In this document: positions 7,679-15,439 of the stretch, one piece after another
Position numbering within the stretch: position 1 is the stretch's first letter
Layout: every line of letters starts with the position of its first letter
NCBI GenBank assembly: GCA_050299555.1
Contig: JBNKWA010000056.1
Location: 1-29,603, forward strand
Direction of reading: 5' to 3'
Source: JBNKWA01 sp050299555
GTDB lineage: Bacteria; Pseudomonadota; Alphaproteobacteria; Rhodobacterales; Rhodobacteraceae
DNA length: 29,603 nucleotides
Made by a program: the position numbers and the translations under genes
Notes under the pieces: model-generated
Database searches by the model: none
Seen by the model: the letters and a program-made list of their open reading frames with translations, nothing else
What the model was told of the DNA's origin: nothing

Positions 7679-9079
7679 CTAGACGAGCTCGCGCACGTCG
7701 GTCAGCCGGCCGGTGATGGCGGCGGCGGCGGCCATGGCCGGGCTCATCAGGTGGGTGCGGCCCTTGTAGCCCTGGCGACCCTCGAAATTGCGGTTCGAGG
7801 TCGAGGCGCAGCGTTCGCCCGGGGCCAGCTGGTCGGGGTTCATGCCCAGGCACATGGAGCAGCCGGCCATGCGCCACTCGAAGCCGGCCTCGATCAGCTT
7901 CTGGGCGATGCCCTCCTGCTCGGCCTGGGCCCGGACAAGGCCGGAGCCGGGCACGATCATCGCCCTGAGCCCTTCCTTGACCTTGCGGCCCTCCATGATC
8001 TGCGCGACCTGGCGCAGGTCCTCGATGCGGCCGTTGGTGCACGAGCCGATGAAGACGGTGTCGATGGCGACGTCCTGCAGCCGGGTACCGGGTTTCAGCC
8101 CCATGTAGTCGAGCGAGCGCTGGGCGGCGCCGACCTTGCCACCGGCGAAGTCGGACGGGTCGGGCACCACGGCGGTGATCGGCAGCACGTCCTCGGGGCT
8201 GGTGCCCCAGGTCACCACCGGCGCGATCTGGTCGGCGTCGAGCGTCACCACCTTGTCGAAATGCGCGCCCTCGTCGGTGGTCAGCGTGCGCCAGTAGGTC
8301 TCGGCAACCTCCCACAGCGCGCCCTTGGGGGCCTTCGGCCGGCCCTTGAGATAGGCGAAGGTGGTCTCGTCCGCGGCGATCAGCCCGGCCCGTGCGCCGC
8401 CCTCGATGGCCATGTTGCAGACCGTCATGCGGCCCTCCATGGACAGCGAACGGATCGCCTCGCCGCAATATTCGATGACGTGGCCGGTGCCGCCGGCGGT
8501 GCCGGTGCGGCCGATGATCGACAGGGTGATGTCCTTGGCGGTGACGAAGGGCGACAGGCTGCCGGTCACCTCGACCTTCATGTTCTTCGACTTCTTCTGG
8601 ATCAGCGTCTGGGTGGCGAGCACATGCTCGACCTCGGAGGTGCCGATGCCGTGGGCCAGCGCCCCGAAGGCGCCATGTGTGGCGGTGTGGCTGTCGCCGC
8701 AGACGATGGTCATGCCGGGCTGGGTCAGGCCCTGCTCGGGGCCGATGATGTGCACGATCCCCTGGCGCACATCGTCGACGTCGAAGATCTCGACGTCGAA
8801 GTCGCGGGCGTTCTGGCGCAGGGTCTCGACCTGGATGCGGCTCTGCTCGTCCTTGATGCCCTTGGCGCGGTCGAGATCGGTGGGCACGTTGTGGTCGGGC
8901 ACGGCGAGGGTCTTTTCCGGCGCCCGGACCTTGCGGCCGGCCATCCGCAGCCCCTCGAAGGCCTGCGGGCTGGTGACCTCGTGCACGAGGTGGCGGTCGA
9001 TATAGAGCAGCGCGGTGCCGTCGGGCTCCTCGGACACCAGATGGGCGTCCCAGATCTTGTCGTAGAGTGTCTTGGGCAT
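7679..9079 (-). CDS. leuC: 3-isopropylmalate dehydratase large subunit
   Basis: A 466-residue protein, the standard LeuC length. It carries the [4Fe-4S] aconitase-type centre of isopropylmalate isomerase. The three cluster cysteines are visible: Cys347 in GSCTNGR, and Cys407 and Cys410 in GCSMCLGMN. Other signatures are the N-terminal TLYDKIWDAH, YIDRHLVHEVTSPQAFEGL, and CGDSHTATHGAFGALAHGIG. ATG 9079 has GGGGAA 5 nt upstream. It converges tail-to-tail with the MFS gene, leaving only three bases between the stop codons. A small possible ORF (9137-9229) lies in its 294-bp upstream region. Confidence 0.97.
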   Translation of the reverse strand: MPKTLYDKIWDAHLVSEEPDGTALLYIDRHLVHEVTSPQAFEGLRMAGRKVRAPEKTLAVPDHNVPTDLDRAKGIKDEQSRIQVETLRQNARDFDVEIFDVDDVRQGIVHIIGPEQGLTQPGMTIVCGDSHTATHGAFGALAHGIGTSEVEHVLATQTLIQKKSKNMKVEVTGSLSPFVTAKDITLSIIGRTGTAGGTGHVIEYCGEAIRSLSMEGRMTVCNMAIEGGARAGLIAADETTFAYLKGRPKAPKGALWEVAETYWRTLTTDEGAHFDKVVTLDADQIAPVVTWGTSPEDVLPITAVVPDPSDFAGGKVGAAQRSLDYMGLKPGTRLQDVAIDTVFIGSCTNGRIEDLRQVAQIMEGRKVKEGLRAMIVPGSGLVRAQAEQEGIAQKLIEAGFEWRMAGCSMCLGMNPDQLAPGERCASTSNRNFEGRQGYKGRTHLMSPAMAAAAAITGRLTDVRELV

Positions 9080-9136
9080 GGTCGTTCCCCGGATGCGTTG
9101 TCGCGTTGTCGTGAAGGGTCGCGGGCTTGCGGCAGG

Positions 9137-9229
9137 TCAGGCCCGGGGCGCCTGGGCGAGCGTCACCTGCTCGCCGAAGAAGCGCCAGGGCAGGCGGGCA
9201 TGATCGTCCATCACGAAAGCGGTTCGCAT
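9137..9229 (-). CDS. Possible 30-residue ORF upstream of leuC
   Basis: An ATG-started frame (MRTAFVMDDHARLPW... ending QAPRA) ends 57 bp before leuC. Its third codon positions are mostly G or C, as in the neighbouring real genes, but no ribosome site is seen and it is not rich in Leu, so it does not look like a classical leucine attenuator peptide. It may be chance. Confidence 0.2.
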   Translation of the reverse strand: MRTAFVMDDHARLPWRFFGEQVTLAQAPRA

Positions 9230-9344
9230 GATGCGTGCGATTAGCGCGATTCCGCCGGCGCGGCAAGCGATGGCGGTCGTTGCGGCGGCCGGTGCCGGGA
9301 CAGGGCGGGCCGGGCGAAAACCCCGATCTGAAGTACAATCCGAT

Positions 9345-9360
9345 CCGGCTCTGAAGCCGG
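9345..9360 (-). terminator. Hairpin after the GT61 gene
   Basis: CCGGCT/AGCCGG arms with a 4-nt loop lie 13 bp past the GT61 stop codon. No T-run follows on the minus strand, so termination is only a possibility. Confidence 0.25.
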
Positions 9361-9373
9361 ACCAGGATCCTTT

Positions 9374-10594
9374 TCAAGCCGGTTCAGTCGGAACCTGTCC
9401 TGGTCCAGTCGCGGTGACACGAGCCGTTCGCGGCCCGGCCCTCATCGCCACCTCGGCTGCGATCTCGGCGGCCGAGGGCACCGGCTTTCCGGCGGCGGCG
9501 GCAATCATGCCCGCCGCCTGCAGCCGCTGCCACAGAAGCGGGAAGTCAAGCTCGGCGAGCATGTCGGACATGGAGAAGCCCTTGCCCATGGGCTCGGCGT
9601 GAACCGCGACGATGGCGTTCAGGAGCTGCCGCTGCCCGGCTGTCGGGAAGCTCTGCATCGCCGACTGGATCCCGGCCAGGACCACCGGCCGCCGGCGGAT
9701 GACGGCGACCTTCGCTGTCGGCGGCGCCAGAAGGGCGATCAGGTGCAGGGCGCCGGTCTCGGCGACGACGAGATCGCCGGCATTCGCGTAGGCGGCCATC
9801 TGGACGTCGAGGGGATACCGTTGCGGGTGGAAGATCTCGTAGCCCTCGGCGACCAGCCCGGCCTCGATCGCCGCCTCGCCGAGCAGGCCGCCGGCGCCCG
9901 ACCCGAGGCCGGAGCGCGAGACGTAGAGCCGCGGTCCGACCGGGGATGGCACCGGCACCCGGCGGGCCGCCAGCCAGCGCCGATAGGCCGGATGGGTCCC
10001 GTGCCCGCTCATGCCCGGCAAGAGGTCCACCGGGACGGCCAGCCGGTCGAAACGGGTCGGGCCATCGACCACGATGATCTGGCGCGAAAGGCCGAGCGCG
10101 GCCAGATACGCATCGAGAAGCGTGCGGGCGCTGCCGCTGTGGCGGTGGGTGGTGATGTAGACCAGCGGCCGGCCGGCGCGCGCGTCACCGGTGACCGCCC
10201 AGAGCCGCCCGATGCTTTCGGCGACGAAATGCGGGAAGCTGCGCCTGAGCATGCCGCAGAAGACGCCGTCGGGCAGTGTCCGCTCGGGCGGCGGAAGTGT
10301 CCGGCGCGGGCCGTGCATGTACGGCAGGCAGAAGATGTCCGGACGGCCGCTGCCATGGTAGACGCCGCCGCCCGACCAGCCGACGTGCCCGCCGGGCTCT
10401 CCCTGCTGCCCCGGCATGACCAGCGCGCGGTGGCGGTCGAGGACCAGCGGGATCGGCCAGGGCCGGTAGCGGTGATGCTCGCGCAGGGGCCGCCACGCGG
10501 CGGACCCCGAAGAGGTCGCGAAGTCGAAATTGTCGGCGGCGCGCGAAAATCGGCGCGTCCGGCCGGGTGCGTCGGTTGATATCGGTGTCTGCAA
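9374..10594 (-). CDS. Glycosyltransferase family 61 (DUF563) protein
   Basis: About 406 residues. The family is recognised by HFVAESIGRLW (the conserved HF-x2-E segment), the PRLYVSR strand, and the C-terminal block GYEIFHPQRYPLDVQMAAY followed by AETGALHLIALLAPP, where the donor sugar nucleotide is thought to bind. Members act in capsule, O-antigen or other surface glycan synthesis in the cytoplasm; acceptor and sugar are unknown. The start is uncertain: no ATG is available. TTG 10594 has GGAGG 10 nt upstream and is chosen; GTG 10621 and TTG 10675 are alternatives. It lies downstream of the asparaginase gene on the same strand, with a gap of about 145 bp. No other polysaccharide gene is adjacent. 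Confidence 0.8.
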   Translation of the reverse strand: MQTPISTDAPGRTRRFSRAADNFDFATSSGSAAWRPLREHHRYRPWPIPLVLDRHRALVMPGQQGEPGGHVGWSGGGVYHGSGRPDIFCLPYMHGPRRTLPPPERTLPDGVFCGMLRRSFPHFVAESIGRLWAVTGDARAGRPLVYITTHRHSGSARTLLDAYLAALGLSRQIIVVDGPTRFDRLAVPVDLLPGMSGHGTHPAYRRWLAARRVPVPSPVGPRLYVSRSGLGSGAGGLLGEAAIEAGLVAEGYEIFHPQRYPLDVQMAAYANAGDLVVAETGALHLIALLAPPTAKVAVIRRRPVVLAGIQSAMQSFPTAGQRQLLNAIVAVHAEPMGKGFSMSDMLAELDFPLLWQRLQAAGMIAAAAGKPVPSAAEIAAEVAMRAGPRTARVTATGPGQVPTEPA

Positions 10595-10738
10595 TGTCGT
10601 GGCGCCTCCGCGCCGGACGGGCACGGGCAAATGAGCCCTGCGGAAGAGAAGTGGATAGCGGCCCGCGGTCTTCAAGATGCCGGATGCGGCGGACGGGCAG
10701 TCTCGGCGCCTTTCCGCCGGCGCCGGCCGGCCCGGTGG

Positions 10739-11761
10739 TCAGGACGGCGGGGCGGCGATCAGGTCGGCCCCGGGGCGGATTTCGCCGGCATCGAACCCGC
10801 GGCGGCTGAGGATGCGCGGGTTCAGCCGGCGTTGCACCCGCGGATCGGCGGCGTCGACCAGGCCGAGCCGCACCAGGAGCGCCGCCATGGCGCATTCCGA
10901 GGCCCGGGTGGCGCCATCGGCGACCTTCAGCGCGATGCCGAGGCCGGCCTGGGGCAGGATGGCCAGGAACACGCCCTCGGCGCCGGTCTTGATCGCCGCC
11001 TTGCCGCCGGCCGCCGCCATCAGCTCGGCGCAGGCGCGGCCCTCGCCCGAGACCAGCAGCGGATGCGCGATCATCGCCGCCACCAGCCGTTCCGCCGCGG
11101 CGCCGCGCACGCCGCCGAGCGAACCGGGGCGTGCCATCCGCGCCGCCGCCATGGCGAGCCCGTCGAGCCGGCAGGCGAAGTTGGGCGCCGAGCAGCCGTC
11201 GATGCCGAAGCCGGGGCTGGGCGCGCCGGTCATCGCCTCGAACGCCTCGCGCACCGCCTTCTGCACCGGGTGGTCGGGCTCGACATAGTCGGGGCCGCCG
11301 CCAAGACGCTGGCCGAGGGTGAGAAAGCCGGCATGCTTGCCCGAGCAGTTGTTGTGGAGCTGGCACGGTTCCTCGCCGGCATCGTGAAGGGCGAAGAGGT
11401 CGGCCCGGGACTCGGGCTCCTGCGGGCCGCAGCGCAGGTCGGGCTCGCCGAGGCCGAGCGTCTTCAGCCAGGCCGCCACGCGGGTGGTGTGCATCGGTGC
11501 GCCGCTGTGGCTGGCACAGGCGAGGGCGAGCTGCTCGGTGGTCAGGCCGGCGGCATCGGCGGCGCCCGATTCCACCAGCGGCAGCGCCTGCAGCATCTTG
11601 CACGACGAGCGGGGGTAGATCACCCCGGCCGGATCGCCCCAGGCCTCGATCACCGTCCCGGTGGCGTCGGCGATCACGGCGTGGCCGAAGTGGCGGCTTT
11701 CCAGAATCGGTCCGCGCCAGATCTCGGCCAGAAGCGCCGGCTCGGTGCCGCGATCAGTCAT
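10739..11761 (-). CDS. Class 3 (rhizobial-type) L-asparaginase
   Basis: A 340-residue protein of the asparaginase II family typified by Rhizobium etli ReAV, unrelated to the E. coli enzymes. It hydrolyses asparagine to aspartate and ammonia. Residues that match the ReAV active site are visible: Ser52 and Lys55 in PRSSCKM, Ser84 in ASHSG, Cys139 and Lys142 in CSGKHAG, and Cys190 in GIDGCSAPNFA; the last three form the zinc site in ReAV. No signal peptide is seen, so it is cytoplasmic. ATG 11761 has GAGGAAA 4 nt upstream; the longer frame to 11851 adds an unrelated basic stretch. It is divergent from ialB. Confidence 0.92.
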   Translation of the reverse strand: MTDRGTEPALLAEIWRGPILESRHFGHAVIADATGTVIEAWGDPAGVIYPRSSCKMLQALPLVESGAADAAGLTTEQLALACASHSGAPMHTTRVAAWLKTLGLGEPDLRCGPQEPESRADLFALHDAGEEPCQLHNNCSGKHAGFLTLGQRLGGGPDYVEPDHPVQKAVREAFEAMTGAPSPGFGIDGCSAPNFACRLDGLAMAAARMARPGSLGGVRGAAAERLVAAMIAHPLLVSGEGRACAELMAAAGGKAAIKTGAEGVFLAILPQAGLGIALKVADGATRASECAMAALLVRLGLVDAADPRVQRRLNPRILSRRGFDAGEIRPGADLIAAPPS

Positions 11762-11858
11762 TGCGTTTCCTCGCTGCCACCGGTCCGCCGGCATCTTTCG
11801 GAGCGTCCGGGTTTCCAGCCGCCCGGGGGGGTGGAAAAGCCCTGCCGTCATCCGCTAA

Positions 11859-11873
11859 TTAGGCGGAGGTCAA
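11859..11873. promoter_or_regulatory. Imperfect palindrome between asparaginase and ialB
   Basis: The segment CCGCTAATTAGGCGG has a perfect CTAATTAG core and near-symmetric CCGC/GCGG ends. It sits in the divergent gap and stands out as AT-rich in GC-rich DNA. It could be an operator, but no known consensus was matched. Confidence 0.25.
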
Positions 11874-11981
11874 ATGCGAACGCAAGCCGTGTGGACGGAG
11901 GCCGGGGCCCAGGCTTGGGCCGATCTCGGCGCAATGTCGGGGCCAATGCGGCCGCAACGGCAAACTGGAGGCAGAGTATCC

Positions 11982-12515
11982 ATGTCAGCAAGGGTCTTTT
12001 CGGCGCTGTTTCTCGCCGCAACACTGGCGGGTGCCGGTACCACCGGCGCGCAGGAGGCGCAGAGCGTCGCCGCGTTCAAGGACTGGACGGTGTTCACGCC
12101 CAGCAATCCGCGCGAATGCTTCATCGTGTCGCCGCCGGTCAAGACCCGGGCCGAGCGCAGCGGCCAGACGGTGTCGGTCCGGCGCGGCGACGTCCGGCTG
12201 TTCGTCACCACGCGGCCGGATTCGTCGGTGGCGCAGGAGGTGAGCTATACCTCGGGCTATCCGTTCCGCCCCAACAGCACGGTGGCGGTGACCATCGGCT
12301 CGGACAGCTTCACCATGCATGTGGGATCCGGCGACGGGGCGGAATGGGCCTGGCCGGCCTCGCCCGAGGATGATGGCAGGCTGGTGGCGGCGATGCGGTC
12401 CGGGGCCGAGGCGCAGGTCTCGGGCATCTCGGCGCGTGGCACGACCACCTATGACACGTTCTCGCTGAATGGGTTCACCGCCGCCCTCGACAAGGCCGCG
12501 GAGCTTTGCAAGTAG
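11982..12515 (+). CDS. Invasion-associated locus B (IalB) family exported protein
   Basis: A 177-residue protein with an N-terminal signal peptide (SALFLAATLAGAGTTGAQ, cleavage near residue 23). The mature part begins VAAFKDWTVFTP, the FxDWxV start typical of the IalB family, with Cys near NPRECFIV and the C-terminal FSLNGFTAALDKAAELC. The family name comes from Bartonella, where IalB is linked to erythrocyte entry, but members are widespread in free-living alphaproteobacteria with no known function. ATG 11982 is preceded by GGAGG at 10 nt; upstream in-frame ATGs at 11874 and nearby would hide the signal peptide. Periplasmic location is inferred. Confidence 0.88.
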   Translation: MSARVFSALFLAATLAGAGTTGAQEAQSVAAFKDWTVFTPSNPRECFIVSPPVKTRAERSGQTVSVRRGDVRLFVTTRPDSSVAQEVSYTSGYPFRPNSTVAVTIGSDSFTMHVGSGDGAEWAWPASPEDDGRLVAAMRSGAEAQVSGISARGTTTYDTFSLNGFTAALDKAAELCK

Positions 12516-12565
12516 GCGCCGGCACCGCCTTCGGGGTGGTCGGGCAGGGCTGAGCGGCCCCGCGC

Positions 12566-12584
12566 GCCGGCTATCATTGCCGGC
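12566..12584. terminator. Hairpin between ialB and rlmN
   Basis: Two GCCGGC arms (6 bp) enclose a 7-nt AT-rich loop, 50 bp after the ialB stop and 44 bp before the chosen rlmN start. It could end ialB transcripts or lie in the rlmN leader. No T-run. Confidence 0.3.
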
Positions 12585-12628
12585 CGGTGCATGCTATTGG
12601 GGCGCACCCCGACTGGTGTGTACAAGAA

Positions 12629-13802
<1,174 letters not shown>

Positions 13803-13807
<5 letters not shown>

Positions 13808-13828
13808 GTGACGGCCGGCGTCACAGCC
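13803..13828. terminator. Shared hairpin between convergent rlmN and GT2-like gene
   Basis: GTGACG and CGTCAC arms (13808-13813 and 13819-13824) with a 5-nt loop, extended by GGCT/AGCC past a 2-nt bulge. It covers both stop codons of the converging genes, a fitting place for a bidirectional terminator, though neither side has a T-run. Confidence 0.45.
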
Positions 13829-14678
13829 ACTGTCCGGGCTCGAAGAAGCCCAGCGTCATCAACTGCCCGGAATTCCATGAAAAGCGCGCCGACTGCGGCG
13901 CTGCGAAGCTGGAGATGGCTTCGGCCGAGCGCGGGTTGTGCCTGAGCGCCTTGGCGGCGCGGAAGCTGGTGACGGCAACCGTCAGGTTGTGGTGCCAGGG
14001 GCAGGAGATGGTGTTCATCTCCGGCTCGGAGAGCTGGTAGCCGGCGTCGATCTCCAGCCCCCTTGCGGCCTTGAACAGCGCCACCCGGTCGATGCGGCGC
14101 TCGGTCCAGGGCACGTGCTCCTCGTAGCGCCAGCGCAGCCCGCCGTAGATGTCGAACTGGCGTTCCAGCGGGCTGGCGCCGTCATGGCGCTGAAGCCCGA
14201 AATAGCCGGTGCGGTCGAAGCGGGCGCTGTCGCGGTCGATGCCGTCGGGGTGGCGGTCGAGGTCGGCGGCATAGAGGTCGATCACGTAACCGGCGACGGC
14301 GCTGCGCCGCTCTTCCTCCATGAAGACGGTGACATCCTCGATGCTGCGGGTCTCGCGGAAGGGATAGAAGATGTATTCGCCGTTGAAGCAGAAATGCACC
14401 CAGCGGCCGTCGAGCGCGGTCATCAGCGCGTTCAGGATCGCCGCCACGTCGGCGCTGTCATGGAAGTCGAGCGGCAGCGCCAGGCAGCCGTCGGGTGCGT
14501 CCAGCGCGGCGGCGGTTCCGCTGGCGTCGATCACCGCGACGGAGGGAAAGCCGCAGGCCAGCGCGTGGTCGACGGTCGAGGCGAGCTCGGCCCGATCCTC
14601 GGCGAAGATCAGCGCCACCGCGCCGGTCCCCCCGGTCAGCGCCGATGCAAGTGCAGTAATGTCTTCAACGACGCGCAT
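13821..14678 (-). CDS. Degenerate GT2-like (nucleotide-sugar transferase fold) protein
   Basis: A 285-residue protein not matched to a named gene. The first 140 residues follow the pattern of family 2 glycosyltransferases of the Glyco_tranf_2_4 type: VALIFAEDRAELASTVDHA, GFPSVAVIDASG, then GRWVHFCFNGEYIFYPFRETR, which lines up with the usual WVLxxDxDEFLxxP strand. The metal-binding DxD is replaced by Asn99-Gly100-Glu101. Downstream features such as VAGYVIDLYAADL and FDRTGYFGLQRHDG also fit that family, and an SCPWHHNLTVAVTSF segment lies near the C-terminus. It may be a non-catalytic or altered transferase. ATG 14678 has GAGGAAA at 2-3 nt. It is divergent from mucR, a regulator of exopolysaccharide genes in rhizobia, so a surface-glycan link is plausible but inferred. 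Confidence 0.6.
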   Translation of the reverse strand: MRVVEDITALASALTGGTGAVALIFAEDRAELASTVDHALACGFPSVAVIDASGTAAALDAPDGCLALPLDFHDSADVAAILNALMTALDGRWVHFCFNGEYIFYPFRETRSIEDVTVFMEEERRSAVAGYVIDLYAADLDRHPDGIDRDSARFDRTGYFGLQRHDGASPLERQFDIYGGLRWRYEEHVPWTERRIDRVALFKAARGLEIDAGYQLSEPEMNTISCPWHHNLTVAVTSFRAAKALRHNPRSAEAISSFAAPQSARFSWNSGQLMTLGFFEPGQWL

Positions 14679-14791
14679 GTTTTCCTCTGCAGCGGTACAT
14701 TCTTGGCCTGGCCGGAAAAGGTTAACAAGTCGAGCCCGGCGTGCACCATTAAATCAGCAACAGTGAGAAGTTCGTGCCGTTTTTGCACCGC

Positions 14792-14820
14792 TTGCCTTTG
14801 TGCATAGCGCAGACTATAAC
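14792..14820 (+). promoter_or_regulatory. Sigma-70-type promoter for mucR
   Basis: TTGCCT (14792-14797) and TATAAC (14815-14820) are separated by exactly 17 bp. It lies in an AT-rich gap, about 94 bp upstream of the mucR ATG, and is the best promoter match noticed in the window. It would give a leader of roughly 85 nt that includes the hairpin at 14860-14878. Confidence 0.6.
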
Positions 14821-14859
14821 AACTATCGCGATGCCCAGAATATAAAACAAGAAGACGAC

Positions 14860-14878
14860 GGTTCGCATATGGCGAACC
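14860..14878 (+). promoter_or_regulatory. Inverted repeat in mucR leader
   Basis: GGTTCGC and GCGAACC form perfect 7-bp arms around a 5-nt ATATG centre, between the candidate promoter and the mucR start (36 bp away). It could be an operator, for instance for autoregulation, or an RNA hairpin in the 5' leader. No known consensus was recognised. Confidence 0.5.
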
Positions 14879-14913
14879 CTGGGCGAATGCTGAATTGACA
14901 GGAATCACACCGA

Positions 14914-15339
14914 ATGTCCGAAGACCAAATCATCGAAAAGGGCGAGCTGCTTGCCCTTACGTCGGAGATCGTGTCGTCCCATGTGGCGAACAATCCCCTG
15001 GACTCCACCCAGCTTACCGGGCTGATCGAGGCCGTATATTCCAAGCTGCGGGATCTGGCCGGGCCGGGCGAGGTGCAAGTCGAGGAACTGGTTCCGGCCG
15101 TGCCGATCCGGCGGTCGGTCACGGACGACTACATCGTGTGCCTTGAGGACGGCAAGAAGCTGAAGATGCTGAAGCGGCACCTGATGTCGGCCTACGGGAT
15201 GACGCCGGACGACTATCGGGCCAAGTGGGGCCTGAAGGCGGACTATCCGATGGTGGCGCCGAGCTATGCCGCCAAGCGGCAGGAACTGGCCAAGAAGATC
15301 GGCCTGGGGCGCAAGCCCAAACGCGGCGCGCGCCGCTAG
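14914..15339 (+). CDS. mucR: MucR/Ros-family transcriptional regulator
   Basis: A 141-residue protein of the MucR/Ros family, zinc-finger-like regulators that bind AT-rich DNA and control exopolysaccharide, motility and cell-cycle genes in alphaproteobacteria. The N-terminal half (about 10-50, oligomerisation region) is followed by the DNA-binding domain with YIVCLEDGKKLKMLKRHL and MTPDDYRAKWGLKADYPMVAPSYA. In Ros the zinc ligands are Cys79, Cys82, His92 and His97; here the equivalent positions are Cys76, Asp79, His89 and Tyr94, and the neighbouring His is also lost (Ala93). A metal-free or altered finger is likely, as described for some Mesorhizobium loti homologues. It has its own promoter and leader hairpin. 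Family call is firm. Confidence 0.93.
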   Translation: MSEDQIIEKGELLALTSEIVSSHVANNPLDSTQLTGLIEAVYSKLRDLAGPGEVQVEELVPAVPIRRSVTDDYIVCLEDGKKLKMLKRHLMSAYGMTPDDYRAKWGLKADYPMVAPSYAAKRQELAKKIGLGRKPKRGARR

Positions 15340-15392
15340 TTCCCCGTCGGCGGCGGCGTTGCCGCGCCGGCCGTGAATCGCTAGACCTTGCC

Positions 15393-15417
15393 GGGCGCCG
15401 CGCATCAGCGGGCGCCC
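15393..15417 (+). terminator. Hairpin between mucR and miaB
   Basis: GGGCGCC and GGCGCCC arms (7 bp) with an 11-nt loop, 53 bp past the mucR stop, followed by CTCGTCATTT. It may end mucR transcripts; the T-run is poor. Confidence 0.4.
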
Positions 15418-15439
15418 CTCGTCATTTCCGAGACCAGCG

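Noticed and set aside
9137..9229. Leucine attenuator peptide before leuC
   Set aside because: The small frame has only two Leu codons, not adjacent, and no clear terminator/antiterminator pair follows, so attenuation by leucine is not supported.
14636..14908. 90-residue minus-strand open frame crossing the mucR promoter region
   Set aside because: It overlaps the start of the GT2-like gene in another frame, has no ribosome site, and runs antisense through a good promoter and an inverted repeat.
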